This document shows, in pieces, positions 12,394-26,800 of a stretch of 64,000 nt of DNA. The first letter of the stretch is position 1; each line of letters begins with the position of its first letter. The DNA is taken from NCBI RefSeq assembly GCF_029962835.1, contig NC_080577.1, positions 248,001 through 312,000 on the forward strand. Direction: 5' to 3'. The notes beneath the pieces were generated by a model. It ran no database searches and had not been told where the DNA came from. It saw only the letters and a list, made by a program, of their open reading frames with translations. The translations under genes and the position numbers were made by a program. This stretch comes from Magnolia sinica. Lineage: Eukaryota; Streptophyta; Magnoliopsida; Magnoliales; Magnoliaceae.

Positions 12394-15300
12394 GCATTAA
12401 ATATCGTGAGATTGAACTTGCTGCATTAAATATCGTGGGATTGAACTTACTATTGAACTTGCTGCATTAAATATCGTGGGATTGAACTTAATGAGTCATG
12501 CTGCATTAAATATTGTGGGATTGAACTTAATGAGTCATACTATGGAACTTTGGGAGACAGATCGAGCAAATATTAAGGCATAATACGAATGTAACAGAAA
12601 ATCATATTCGATTCATGCTAGGAAGCTCGACCATGGAGGCTATTTTCTGACTTAGCCAACTGACGGAGAAATACATGAAGAGGAGAAAGGATCTCTACAT
12701 TGTCTTTATTAACTTAGAGAAACATATGATAGGATCCAGTTCCATGGTTCAGTGGTAGACAGGTTCTGTTTCAACAGTGAGATCATGGGATTGAGCGCCC
12801 ATGTGGTGTGCGTGTGTAGGTGGGTGGGTGTGTGGTGCAGGTGTGTGTTAAAAAAAAAAAAAAAACAGAAAGCATATGATAGGGCCACTACAGAGTTAAT
12901 CTAGTGGGTGTTAGGATATATGTACATGATTGAGAATATTTGTGAGTGATGACAAATGTGAGGACTACGAGTGGAGAGAAGTGAATTTCCAATTGCTGCA
13001 GACTTGTGCCAGGGATTGGCATTGAAACTGTATATTTTTGCATTGTTATAGTTGAATTAACGAGGCATTTACAGGAAGAAGTCCCGTGGTGTCTACTGTT
13101 TGCGGATGACATAGTTTTAATTGACAAGATGCGGGAGGGAGTAAACCCACTGCTAGAACTATGGACATATGCTTTAAAATCTAAAGTTTTCAACATTAGA
13201 CAAACTAAAACATAAATAGAATGCAATTTTAGTAACAATAGAAGTGGAAATTAGTCGAGATGAATTAGTTTAAGTTTGTTGACCAGGAAATACCCCAAAA
13301 TGACCATTTTCAATATGTTGGATCAAGAATTCAGAAAAGCCAAGAGATTGAGGAGGATGTTGCCCATAGAAATAGAGCTAGTGGATGAAGTGGAGATGTC
13401 CACACTGTTTCTTGCTCTTCCATTAGACTGGATTTCCTCCTACTAATCTACAATATGCGGGAATGGATCATCTATTTGCTAAGGAATATACCCGGTTTGC
13501 ATTTGAATATCCTGTGACCCGAAGATGACCATTCTGTTTTTACAAAATTCCTTGAATTGGTGTTCCTTCCAGGTAACCCAAAATTTGAATAACTATTTTT
13601 TTGTGAGGTACTCTTGGAGAACTCATAAATTGGCTCACTACTGTTACCGCATAGGATATGTTTGGTAGAGTAATAGTTGAGTAAATAAGCTTTCAAACCA
13701 ATCTGTTGTATCTCCCTGGATCCTCCACTGCATCTCCTTGATCGCGTACAAGATTGTGAGTAGGATCCATTGGATTGTCAATTAGCTTGGTCTCAAGAAG
13801 ACCCATCTCCACTGGTAAATCCAGAACATATTTTCGTTGAGATAGATTAACTCCTTTAGATCTGGCTACTTCTATACCAAGGAAGTATTGAAGATAACCT
13901 AGCTCTTTTGTGAGAAAATCCTGTTAAAGATAACTTATTTAGTTCTTCAATCCCCATGTTGTCGTTTTCAATAACAACAAAATCATCAACATATACTACA
14001 AGCACAACGAGACCTAAGATACCCTTCCATAAAATTATTTTTTTTTTTTAAAAAAAAGAAAGATCAGCATGATTTTGAACAAAGCCACAATTTAATATAA
14101 CCTTGCTGAACTTGTCAAACCATGCATGTGGAGGCTGTTTTAACTCATATATTGTCTTTCACAAATTACACACTTTGTTAAGACTCCCCCTAAGCAACAA
14201 ATCCAGGAGGTTGCTCCATATAAACTTCATTTGTAAGATCACCAAGAAGGAAGGCATTTTTTTTACATCAAGTTCAAAGAGAAGTCAGCCATGATCAACG
14301 GCTACAGACGGTATACCCCGAATGGACTTCAACTTGGCCACAGGAGAGAAGGTATCTGATGCAAGACAATCAACCACTTGCTCTAAAAGCTCAAACTGTT
14401 AGAGTATGGTGAATTAATCCTTTTTATCTCATAGCCCAGGCCCCACATTGCATGAGTTAGGACCTCGGCCAAACCCCCTTCGTGGGCCTCATATCACATG
14501 GGCTGCACACCTCGTGCATCCCCGCATCTCAGAGGCCACCCTGCTTGAGCCCAGTGTGAAATGCGCATTAATCACCCCCGGTGAGGAGTCTTGAACATGA
14601 GATCTCCCCCGTGGGCCCCAAATCACATGGGTCACTCACCTTGAGTGTGTCCCCGCATCCCACGGGCTACCCCACTCGAGCCCGGTGTGAAAATGCCCCT
14701 CCATTAGTTTCAATGTAATCACCACCAAGTGAGTGAGTATATCCCTTAATGACTAGGCGAGCCTTCAACCGTTCAACTATATAGTCAGGATAAAACTAGA
14801 TTATGTAAACACATTTGCAATCCATAGCACGTTTACCAGCCAGAAGTGATAAGTTCCCAAGTGTCGTTCTGATGAAGTGCATCAATCTCTTCTTCCATAG
14901 CCTGTTTCCTCCCCTTATGTAACAAAACTTCCCCTGATGACTTGGGAACAAAGCGAGAAGAAAAGAACAGGGCAAAGTTGCCAAATTTTGGAAATAAGCA
15001 AAGAAAGGCATATTTGGAGATGGGATTAGTACCAAGGTATCCCGTATCGGTATTGGTTGGCGTAATGGTGCCCTCCGATACCGATACGGATACGAGGGTG
15101 TGACGGCGATACGGAGGCGTAACGGCCCGTAACAGTGCAAATTTATTTAAATTTTTTTTTTTTTTGCCAAAAAAATATGAAAAAATATGGATTAAATCTG
15201 GAATATTCTAAGCATTCCAAATATGCATTCATTTATAAATTAGAACATGTTTATGGTGGTGTAACGATCCACTCTTTGGTGAGAAGTTGAATCAAACTGT

Positions 15301-16579
15301 TTGATTAATTTTTAAACCAGGTAACTTGAATTTGACTACAAAATTCATATATTTAATTTTCTAAATATCTAATTTATATACTTAACAACTTGATATCATT
15401 TCTCCCAATAGTTCTTTAAAAAAATGAAATTAAATTCAGGTAGATGGCGTTGCCAATTTGGGGCTGACTTGGGGGACCAATCTATGCTCCAAAGCAGCCT
15501 CAAATTCATGCACTTTATTGTCATTATCCCACTTATGAATTGGTGGACATTTATTGGATAGTGAATCATGAAAAAAATCAAAAGGCCCTATTTTAAAAAA
15601 TAAAAGTCCACAAATTAACAATTAAAACTATTCAAACAATTTGATTTTGGCATTGTGAGTTAACAATTGCAGTCCATAATTTAATTGCTAAATTTTAAGT
15701 TAATATATGCCTTGTGTACAATTTTTTAAGGCTCAAATTAGGCAGGACTCGGATTGTGAAGTGTAGGACGCGTCAAAGTTTTTTGGGCCCCACCCGTGAT
15801 GAATATGTTATATCCACACCGTCCATCCATTTTGCCAAATAATTTTAGGGCATGAGCCCAAAAATGAGGCACATCCAAAGCTCAAGTGGACTGCACCATA
15901 AGAAACAACAATAATTAAACGTTCACCATTAAAATTTTATTGGGGGCTACAAAAGTTTTAGATCAAGCTAACATGTGTGTTTTCCCTTCATCCACGTCAG
16001 TGTGACCCAATTAATAGGTTAGATTGAAAATAAACATTACAGTGGACCTTAAGAAATTTTTAATGGTGAGCATCCTATAACCACTGTTTCCTATGGTGTG
16101 GTCCACCTGAGATTTGGATATTCCTAATTTTTTTGATCCTGACCTAAAATGACGTGGCAAAATGGATGGACGACATGGATAAAATATATACATCATGGTG
16201 GGGCCCACTCGGGTCTGATCAGATTGGATGGAAAATAAATGTTACCGTGGGCCCTACGAATTGTTTAACGGTGAAAATCATTATCTCCGCTGCTATTTTT
16301 GGTGTGGTCCAGATGATCTTTGGATATAATTCATTTTTTGGGTAGTGCTTTAAAATGATCTCTGAAAATAGATGAATGGTGTAGATGTAATAAATACATC
16401 ATTGTGGAGCCCATATAACTTTGATCTCCTTTGAACCGTTCATACAACTCGGAGCTTGAGGAGTGTCAGCGCTCGTCTTAGCGTGACACGTACCTATAGC
16501 AGCTAGCTGGTGCGTGGTACACCTACAAATTTTATTTATAATATAAAAAAAAGGGAGAAGGAAACCGAAAAGGAAAAAA

Positions 16580-16622
<43 letters not shown>

Positions 16623-17550
16623 AGAAGAAGAAGAACAGGAAGAAGGCCGCAACCGCAGCCGCAGCTGCCCAAGAAGAAGAAGAAAAGAAAGGAAAAAAAG
16701 GTAAGTTTTTTTTTTTTTTTCAAGGCCCGTAACAGCCGTTATGGTCACAGAATTCCGTAACGGCCGTTTCGACCCCGTATCGCGTAACGGTGTCGGCCGT
16801 TACCGTTATGTATCGGCCTACACGGCCGTATCGTAACAGATACGGGACACCTTGATTAGTACATGTATGCTTACCTTTTCTTAGGGAAATAGAATATCAA
16901 ATGTATCTAGAGAACTCACTAGACCACAAGTCTCTAAAGAAGATATATTCGACGACACGTCATGATCGATTGTACCATTTGTCTGTTTTTGTCATAATTA
17001 CACCTTCAACGGAGGCTTTAGTGGGAATGAAAGAGGTAGTTGATGATGGAGGTTGGATGTCTTCGTTGACCACAATAGGTATAGGAACAATTTATGTATC
17101 AAGAGATTTACTATCTTTTGAAAAGAACGGGATAGACAAAAGGAAAGGTAACATTTGCACATACAAATTGTTTTTGAAATGATGGACTATAACAACAATA
17201 ACCCCTTGTGTGCCAGAATATCCAAGAAAAAATACATTTAACTGCTCAAGGATCAAACTTGGACATACTCTAACTGATGGACAAAACAAACACATCTAAA
17301 AACATTAGTAGGTAGAGCAAGCAACAAAATATCTAAGAACAAAACTTGATGAGGTGATTAACCATTTAAAACATATGAGGACATCTGATTTATCGAAAAA
17401 TAGGTTGTGAGTATTGCATCACTCCAAAAACTCTTAAAAACATTCATGTGAATAAAGAGAGCACCAATTACCTCAAGAAGGTGAAGATTTTTTCGTTCTA
17501 GAACCTTGTTTGGTTATGGGGTGTGTGCGCATGATATTTGATGTAGGATT

Positions 17551-17589
<39 letters not shown>

Positions 17590-20500
17590 GCTAACTTAAA
17601 AGCTTGGGGCATGTACTCATCGGCATTATTAGACCAAAACACAGATACTCCCAAATTAAATTGATTTTACACATCCAACACAATGCACACGTCACCTTAG
17701 ACAGAAGAATCAGCTCACATGTCCACTATTTCCAACTGCCTTAGTCACAAACACAACATCCAACATGGGCAAACAGCCCACATGTTTGCAACGATCACAT
17801 GTGAGGTTATATCATTCAAGAAGTCGATGCCTTCATTCCCCCACATGCGGATCATTACGAAAGGCCCGGTAGACAAAAGAAACCCTAGGTTTCTTAAGAA
17901 ATTTTCAGCACAAGCAAAATAAAAGACACTAAAGGATAAAAGAAAAGAAGAAATTAGAAGATTTGGAGGAGAAGGATCAGAAACGATGAAGCTCTGATAC
18001 CATGAAAAATATTGGAAAGAAAGATGGAATAGAGAAGAAGAAAGAGAGAGAAGAGAATGGACTGAAGTTAGGGTCCCACCACCCCCCCCCCCCCCCGGGC
18101 CCAAAAAATTATAAATGTTTCATAATTACAAAAATACCATTAAACGAAAGCAAAAATCCCCCCAATGGCCTAGACCATTCATTAGCACTTTCTATTCATT
18201 TTCTTTGTACTTCCCTTCCATTTGAACCTCAAGAAGAATAGCCTAAATTTGCTAGTTAGCTTGTACCAATTAGCAACTCGAGAGGGTTCACACAAACTTT
18301 TTAGCTATGGAAATGGCTTTTTAAAACAAGAAGGATCTTTCAGATTGAGTGGCCGCCATGATAAAAGAAAAGTCATGCGCAAGTTTTCATGAAGCATGAT
18401 TGGAGAAGCAACTTGACCAATTAAACCATGGGCTGCTATTTGTTGCAACTTTGAGTTAACAGCTTTGATCCCACCTTATCTAACTAGAAAGGAAAACACA
18501 AGGCCAAGATAATCCTAACGAAATAGATGTGGATTAAAATGCATAACAAGAATGAGGTAGATGTAAATTCTTTTTTTTTTTCCTTTTTTTCTTCTGCCTT
18601 TTCTTCTTTCCTTTTTCTTTTTTTTTATAGAAAAGCAAATTAAAGGCCAAATCAAAGATACAAATTTGCAAACGTGAGGAAATAAACTGATTGCGTTTGC
18701 AATTTCTGGAGAAACATGAACTCATGATCGTGGATAAGTCTTTTTTTAACACAAAGCGAACTATGCAACACAGACATCTCATGATCATCTTCCAAATATT
18801 GCTGGGATAAACACGCTTGTTGAACAATGATTTTTAAAAATTTTATTATATAAGCTGTACAGACATGGCAGCATGTCAGGTTTCACATTGCAACCATTAC
18901 TGACAAATGTGTCCTTGTCTAACTTGCCTAACTTACATAGTATGCAAATAAAAAAGAACTTTCACTATAAGCAAATAATAGAATGGCTAGTATAATTACC
19001 GGTGAAACGTTTGGACTATCATGTGCTATTATGCTTGCCATTATGCTTGACCGAGAAGAATTGGGTGAAAATCCTTCCCATGGAGGAACAAAAATCAGTT
19101 TCGTGCATTGAACAGGAACAATATTTCTGCTGAGCTTCTCCCACCATCCAGTTCCCAGTGACCACCACCTAATCATCAATCCATGCTCAGAGAAAGCGAC
19201 TAGACCCTGCAATAAGAAGATAATTGATTAGAATAACTTTTGGAAAATCTAGGTTAACACATCTGATGCACATCATAGTTTTCTTGACGATGAACCTGCA
19301 TGATTACTTTAAGACTCGAACTAATTCAATGGTATGCATAAAAGGTAATGTTAGTGGGAGGTTGACTATGCTGGTAGGAATATGGTGTCTTTGGTGAGAA
19401 AGGAACGATTGGTGTTTCAGAAATAGAAAAAGGTCAGCTGTAATCGTTTTTAGTAGGGCCAAATTCAAGGTTATGGAATGGGCTTCAGCTTCAAATGTTG
19501 TGAGCCATTTTCCACTTTCTTGGCGGTTGTTGTAATTGTGTTGTACATTTGTATGTTACACTTTTGGCCTTTTTAATAATATTGTCAATGTTAAAAAAAA
19601 AAAAAGTAATGTTAGTGTTGTGTGCCCTGCAAAACCAATGTGTCAATCTCAACCGTTCATTCGATGATCTTGACTGTAGATCACGATGACCATAGTTCCT
19701 GCATGAACATGTCATTAGTGCCATGACCAGTATATGGGTATATCTTAAATCGTATATGTATACAAAGGAAAGGAATTCCTCTGGTTGTTCTTGGGAACTT
19801 GAGATTGGGCACAACAGCCGCTAGTCAAGGGAGATTTGTGTTCCATGGATCTCAATACCATGTTATTTCATGATTGCCTAGTAGGTGGTAGGACAAACAT
19901 GTGGTTGCTATTATATGTTTTCATCCTGTGTGTGGTAACCGATGACGAATTGGAATGAAAGGTCTCCACCATTAGGCTTGACAACAAATTGGTGTGCTTG
20001 CTTCCTTGCATAGGATGCTTGGGAATTGAATTGTGGTATTAGACTTGTTGGACACTTGCATTGGAGGATCAATTCAAGCCTCTAGACTAGAAGACCCATC
20101 ATGCTTGGACTATGATCAACTTATGTATGTACTAGTTTTGACTAATCCTTAGACCTGAGGATGTATGGGGAGTTCAAGTTCCTGATGTAATGTGATTTGG
20201 CTCGTCCTACAAAGTTAATTGTAGTGGCTTAAATATTCATGTCGTTGGGTTCATACAATATGATACAGTTGAGGTCCATATGATTCAATAAGGGATACAT
20301 TGGTCTCCTTGGGACACTCTTATGGCTAAGATCCGGTAAATCAAATCATCTATCAATTAGTTTTTCACTCGTACCAATACCTCAAAAGCCTTTAAATGGT
20401 TTCTGAACGTTTTAAATCGTTGATCATTTTGTTTTAACCATTAAGACTTTTTTTTTAACACATGCACTCACACCCCACACACACCCACGCACTCACACCA

Positions 20501-20830
20501 CAGTGGTTTTTCACCACAATAGGTACTCAAACCCATGATCTCGTGTTGAAACTCATTCGAGTCTACCACTAAGGCATGAGTAAGGACCCATTAACCATAA
20601 ATGTTTTTCATCACACTTAATGGTAATTCCAACGGTTGAGACATTGTGGTCCATCATTTGATTTGCATGGGAATTGGACTAAGGATGGATGGCCATGTTC
20701 AATGGAGGGATAAAGTCAATTTGGGTATGGTTAGGTACGATTACAGAAAGTAGATGTGGTGAGGCATACTAGTCTCTCCTTGAAAGCTTGACTCCTCGTA
20801 ATTAAGATCATATCCCAAAGGGAGTACAAA

Positions 20831-20863
<33 letters not shown>

Positions 20864-23800
20864 TAGGACATCCGTACCCCCTAGGGCATCACTAGATAGA
20901 GAGATAGAGAGACGTGAGAAGAGAGAATAAAAGTGAGAAACTTCTTTCCCTCCTTCCCTACGTCCACACGCCCAAACGTATCGGGTCCACTGTGTGTGTC
21001 TACGTGGGTGGCCCTAGCCCCGCTCTTGGGTTTACGTGTTGGCTCTCCTCTCCTCGTCTGAGATAAATTTAGGAGAAAACCTTCTACTTTGAAGGTATGG
21101 CATCAGCATTCTAACTGTTTTCAACAGTGGCGATCAAAAGGCATCTCTAAACCTGAAATCTTTGATTTTAGTTTTCTGTAGAAAGTTGATAATATCTAAA
21201 TGGTGATCATTGGGCTTAATCAACTAATCCGAACCTTTGAATTTTTTTTTAACATTTCCAAAACTCTAACAGGTAATAACTAGAACGTATCTCTCAAACA
21301 AAAATGAATAAATAAAAAAATAAAAAAAACGTGATGGTATTACTTGTTTAAAATACAAAAATGTACGTGTAGAAAGTAGGAGCATCAAACAGAGACTCCT
21401 AGCTAAGTTAATTGTCACCAGATGGAGGAGAGGATTTAACAAGAAGGGATGCTCATTGGAAAAGCCTTGGCAATTGAAATCTGGAAGGTCCACCTAAACA
21501 ACGGGAAAGTGTTGTGAAAAGAGTATGCTAAAAATTTCCACACATCAGAAGTTCAAGACAGACCAACATACATGGGCGAAAGTTTGGGGTACATGCACTC
21601 TCAAAGTGATGCATTTTGTTGGTGATGGGGACAAGGACCTACTCGGGTGTACCCGAGCTGGAGACAACCACCCATATCAGCGCAACTTTCTTTGTGGATG
21701 GGAAACGAGTTTCAGATGGGGCCCGCCAGGCCATTTTGAAGACCCCACATGCATTGGATGTGCATCAGGAAGACCCCACTTTGGTATGATGCATGTGGGC
21801 TACTTAGGAGACCATTTTAGTCATAAGATTTCTATTTTGTGTTAATTTGACCGTTGGATCTTGTCAATCATGCCATCGGGCCACCAAATCTTCCTAATCT
21901 GGGCCCCCTGTACTTTGATCTTGCTTTCTTTATGTTTTTTGTTATTTTTAGGATTTATTTTATGGTTGAGATTGATAATAAATGTTTTAGTTTTCTTATT
22001 TTGGATGATGGGCCACTTCACTTAAGTGGCATAGTTGTAATTATGCTGAATTTTTAATTATAAAACCACAGGGGGGGTGGAGTTCCAACCCTAGTGGTGT
22101 TATTAAGAAGGGAAAAAAAAAAAAAAAACCGAGAAGCTCTCTTGTGTGAAAGAATTTTTCAACTTGTGTTTTAGGGTTTGTGAGAAACCCTCCCTTCCAA
22201 TTGAATTGTGGAAGGGTAAAAGCTTGTTTGGTGGTGGATTCCCCAAGGTACGTCATTCCTCTTCCTCTTCTTCGAAATATATTCTTCTTCTTACATCCTT
22301 CCTCTCGCTTCTTCCAAAGGTATTCTTCTTATTCTTCTTCTCTTGTCTTCTTCTTTTCCTTTCCATTACAATCTTCTAAACCCTAGATCCTTTGAATCCC
22401 TAAAAACCCCGTTCTTAAATTTTTCATCAATAAATCCAAAACCCTAATCAAAATCTGAATTTTTTTTATTTTTATTTTTGTGAAACTTTTCCAAAACCAG
22501 AATTTTGCTTGCATCATTATATATCCACGTGGTTATTGCACTACCTACGCTAGATTAGAGATCCCAACTTCCAAGTGGCCACTCTTGAACTATTTTATAT
22601 TTTCGCGCAAAGTGTATATGAAAACCTAGGATCTTCATGTTATAAATCTGAATTTCCGAATCTATTATGAGAATATGCTTTGCTTGATTTTACATGATTG
22701 ATTGCTGAAATTAATGTGTAATTGATATCTCATCTTGCATCCTACGATAGTTTCCATCATCCTACATCAGTTGGGTGGCCACAGGTAACAAATTATCACA
22801 TTTGACAATCTGAAAAGGAGAAATTGCTCCCCGACAAAATGTGCGCTTCATGTGTCATAATGAGGAAGGATCAAAAGATCATCTCTTCCTTCATTGCATT
22901 GCAGCCTCCTCCATATGGTCTTTTTTTCTTCCAACTTTTGGAAATAGATTGGGTCCAACCCAACTTGGGGTTGAATCTCATGGACATTTGGGGTGGCAAG
23001 CCTTCAAGCCTAAAGAAAAATTTCCATGGAGGATGCTACCTGTAGCCACTATGTAGAGTATATGGAAGGAGAGAGAAATTGTAGGATATCTAAGTCCAAG
23101 CAATCAAGTTTATTCAAAGTTATCAAGAAAGCATAAGGATCAATGGTCAATTGATGGTCAAATTGCCAGAATTTAATGGATTTCAAAACCTGGCCTCCTT
23201 CGTAATTGGAGAGTAGTTGTCCAAAAGCCATCTCCTTTTGTCGAATGGAATGCCTCTCCGTCAGGGAAATAGAAGCTTAACATTGGAAGGAGTTCTAGTT
23301 AAATCTTAGGGAATCTGGAGTGGGAGGGGTTTTAACAGATGAACATGGTGTCATTAAGTAATCCTTTCCAAAACCAACACAAAAAGGAAACTCCAATAGG
23401 GCTAAAATTCTTGGTCACCAAGGTTGGGAACCGAATCTTTGTTGATCATGTTAGTGTTTCAATGATAGTGAAGGGCAATTCTCCAAATGAAATCACTTGT
23501 GCATCTGGGAAAGGTGATCCTCCATGGTAACCTTCATATCCAACTCCATTTTTTTAGAACAATGATGATATATTTTTAAAAAAAGGTCAAAGCCAAAGCA
23601 TACAAATATACAAAAGTACAACACCCTCCCAGCAAAAGACCCCTCAAACTCGAGAAGAGAAGATTGAAAAATCTAAGCTTCACCCAATCCTTCAAATTAA
23701 GAGTTGTTGATGCGAACATCAGTGGTGCGCCCTTTAGAGTGTACTAGAGGAGGAGGCATCACCGACGGAGTACCAGAGCGGAAGAGTTGATGTGGATGGA

Positions 23801-26800
23801 CGAAGGGTCCTTCGGACCCACTTTATGACGCACTACAAGTGCAGGAGCGGCATGACTACACCCCGACCATAGATCCATGGGTCGGATTTCACACCCTACC
23901 ACATGGGTGTTTTATTTTTGGACTTTTTTGTTATTTTTCTTGTTTCAGGGGCTTTATTGCAACTTTATTTTTCGTCTTTTTGTTATTTTTCTTGTTTCTA
24001 GGGGCTTTAGTGCACTTTTACTTTTTCCATAGCTTATATATACGTTGTGAGGAACCCTATTTTCGTAATTATTGAATGAATAAGAATTCGTCTATTTTCT
24101 TCCTCTTTATTCAAGAGATTAGGGCTTCAGGATTGGCCCTTGGGTGTTGAGGATTCCACCCCGATTTCGGGTTTCCCTCTTTCTAAGATCTTCGAGGTGC
24201 AGGTAAAGGTAAGAATCATCCTCCTCCTTTTCTTTTGACGACAAAGGACCTATACCTTCTTCATCTCGAACCCCTCATACTTCACCCCTTTCGTTTCTCT
24301 CTGGATACCCCTTTCTAGTTCAAACGGAAAAGAGGGATGGTTAGTCGGTAGAATCAAATCCAAGCTTACTCGTGGACTGACTTATACTAGATCTAGGATA
24401 TCCTCATATCCCGAGGTCCTCCATTTTTACTGTTTACGTGATCTTATGCTAAAGGGCATGATCCTGATAGAATAACTTCATCTTTGTGTTGAGATTTACC
24501 TAATTCCTTTGTCTGGAAATAGTTAGTTAATTGGTATATTTATTTAAATATTCTTTGACCTGATTATACATGCATCTAGGGTTAGGTTATCACATGTCCC
24601 TGCATCAGTTGCCATATTAAAGACTTGCACCGGGCCTCTCATTTTGTTGTTGAAGCAACGTTGATTTCTTTCCCACCATAAAGCCCAAAGGGTTGCTAGC
24701 AAACTTAATAGCCACAACCTTTTTCTTTCTTTGCCCATCCCCCCATTGTGCCATGCAATGAGAAATTCCTCCATTGTCTTCAGGAACACCCTTAGAACCC
24801 TAAAGAATTGGAGAAGAAGACCCCATACCTCCCTAGAAAATAAACAGTGAATGAATAAGTGATCCACCGATTCCTCATCTTTGAAGCACATCATGCAAAC
24901 GTTAAGGAGATACATGTTCCTCTTATAAAGATTGTCTATCATTAGCACTCCGTCCACGCCTACTAGCCAACCAAAAGCCGCCACCTTGAAAGGAACACCG
25001 TATTGCCAAAGGAAAGTTGTTGCCACCACCTCAAAATTTTCGACCGATTCACTCAGGAACCTATAGAATGATCTAACTGAGAAAGATCTTATCTTGGACA
25101 TGAGCCATTTCAAGGAATCCACTTCAGAGAGCATAGGATAAAACTTTGATAACCACTCAAGCAATAGCACCAACTCTTCAAATTCCCCATCCGAAAGATT
25201 TCTTCTAAAAATTGGCATCCATATGACTTCCTCCCCTCTTATTAAAAAACAATTATTCACCATCTCCCCCTCCTCCCTAGCTATCCTTGATAAAGATGGA
25301 AATCTCTCACTCATCCTCACCTCTCCCGCCCACCTATCTTCTCAAAATCTAATTCTATTACCATCCCCCAAATGAAAGCCTATTCCCTCCCACACTCTCT
25401 TTCAATGACGCCACCAATTTCCACAAGTAATAACATCGATACAAGGATGAAGACTTTGTCCGCCACCCCCCTTCCTCTACCCCATATTTTTTTTTCTATT
25501 ACCTCCCTCCAACCCAAACCTCCATACCCATTTCTCCAATAGAGCTAGGTTTATCTCTTCCAACTTTAAGATCCCTGCTCCTCCTTAAGCAGTTGGTTTA
25601 CAAACATCTTCCCATTTCATTAGATGGAATTTGTGCTTCTCCCCCGACCGTTCCCATAAAAGATCCCTTCTTCGTCTCTCCAATGCCTTGAGAATGGATT
25701 TTGGGCACTAAAAAAGAGGCATAAAATAGACTGGAATATTCGACATTGATGATTTAATCATTACCATCCTCCCACCCACAAATAAGAACCATGACTGCCA
25801 TTTTGAGATCTTTCTTTCACACCTTTCGATAACTCCGTCCCACGTGCTCCGTTGGTCTCCCTATTCATAATGGTAGCCCCAAGTATGTTGTTGGAAAAGA
25901 AGCTTCCCTACACCCGAACACCTCTGCAAAAGCCCGCACCTTTTCTTTGGGAATGCCTACCCCTAAGATCTCACTTTTAGAAATATTGACTTTTAAACCG
26001 GAAACCACCTCAAAGCTTACTACAATCGAGTGTAGATTTTATACAAAATAGTCATCCACCATGCACAATAAGAGTCTATCATCCGCATACTGTATATGAA
26101 AAATCCGAAATTTTATATTATCCACCCTAAAGCCTTTTCCCAATCCCACCTGCACCCCTCCATCTAACATTTTACTAAGGGCCTCCATAATTGTGAGGAA
26201 AAGGAATGGGGATAAACGATCACTTTGACGTAGTCCACGAGAAGCCGTAAAAAAAACTTTTGGCGAAGCATTCACCAATATGAAGAATTTTGCCGAATTG
26301 ACACAAGTCCGAATCCAAAATAGCCATTTTGGGTCACATCCTAATCGGCCCAACATATAATCAAGGAATGACCAATTCACACGATCGTAAGCTTTTTCCA
26401 CAACAAGCTTGCAAACCATACCTTCCTCCCCTCTCCTATAGTAGGAATCGACACATTCATTGGCCAAGAGAGATCAATCTACTATTTGTTCACAGGGAGA
26501 CTAATTGCATTCTAGATTCTCTAAGAGCCCTTAGGCTCTACATTTGTATTGGCCCACCACCCACCTTCCATTGCCTTGTATTTTGCCCTTTAGAGCTAAT
26601 AAAACTTTTGTTACCCTTTAAAAAAAATAATTGGGGGGGGGGTTGAGCGCAGCAGCAGCATAGCATCAATGGCTAATTCAAAATTCAGGATGGAAGCTAT
26701 CGAAGCCTTGACTAGTTTGAAAGGCTTATGGGGATTTATTGATGTTCCAAAAAACCTTGCTTAGGAAGACAAAAGTCATAAGAACGAAATCCAGAAAAGA

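Larger units (their letters stand above)
11900..13396 (+). mobile_element. RTE-clade LINE fragment, copy 2, carrying a SINE
   Basis: Opposite in direction to the host gene. Translation gives VLVKDDEINERWRSYFQNLL (from about 11995) and later WCLLFADDIVLIDK with the FADD catalytic motif (about 13090). It parallels the copy at 690-3062 with different breaks. It is interrupted by a GA microsatellite, a short tandem array and a SINE. The 3' end is missing: similarity stops near 13396, where copia sequence begins. Confidence 0.8.
13397..18300 (-). mobile_element. Copia-type LTR retrotransposon, decayed and interrupted
   Basis: Reads on the minus strand, sense to the host gene. A primer-binding site complementary to initiator tRNA-Met (GCTCTGATACCA on the plus strand) is at 17991-18002, with an LTR beginning at 18003 and of uncertain far end. 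Integrase remnants lie near 17400-17720 (WSNNADEY, ERKN-HLLEVIGAL). The RT follows: ALHQNDTWEL near 14850, DTFSPVAKLKSI near 14310-14350, YVDDFVVIEND near 13960-14000. RNase H-side sequence extends to 13.4 kb. gag and the 3' LTR are missing. Two later insertions (14357-14706 and 15033-16854) split it, and there is an AT microsatellite at 17553-17586. Confidence 0.82.
19349..21126 (+). repeat. LTR-like dispersed repeat, copy 2, with nested L1 and SINE
   Basis: Starts TGTTAGTG at 19349 and resumes as TTAGTGTTGTGTGCCC at 19612, because a 249-bp L1 fragment is inserted in its first bases. It parallels the repeat at 4564-5600. It extends further right, through a GA microsatellite (20828-20862) and a region like an LTR transcript leader, to about 21126. 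There AACAGTGGCGATCA may be a decayed primer-binding site. It is most likely a solo LTR or LTR plus leader. Confidence 0.6.

Noticed and set aside
16510..16704. A charged coiled-coil protein (Glu/Arg repeats)
   Set aside because: It is translation of GA and GAA microsatellite sequence inside a non-coding transposon.
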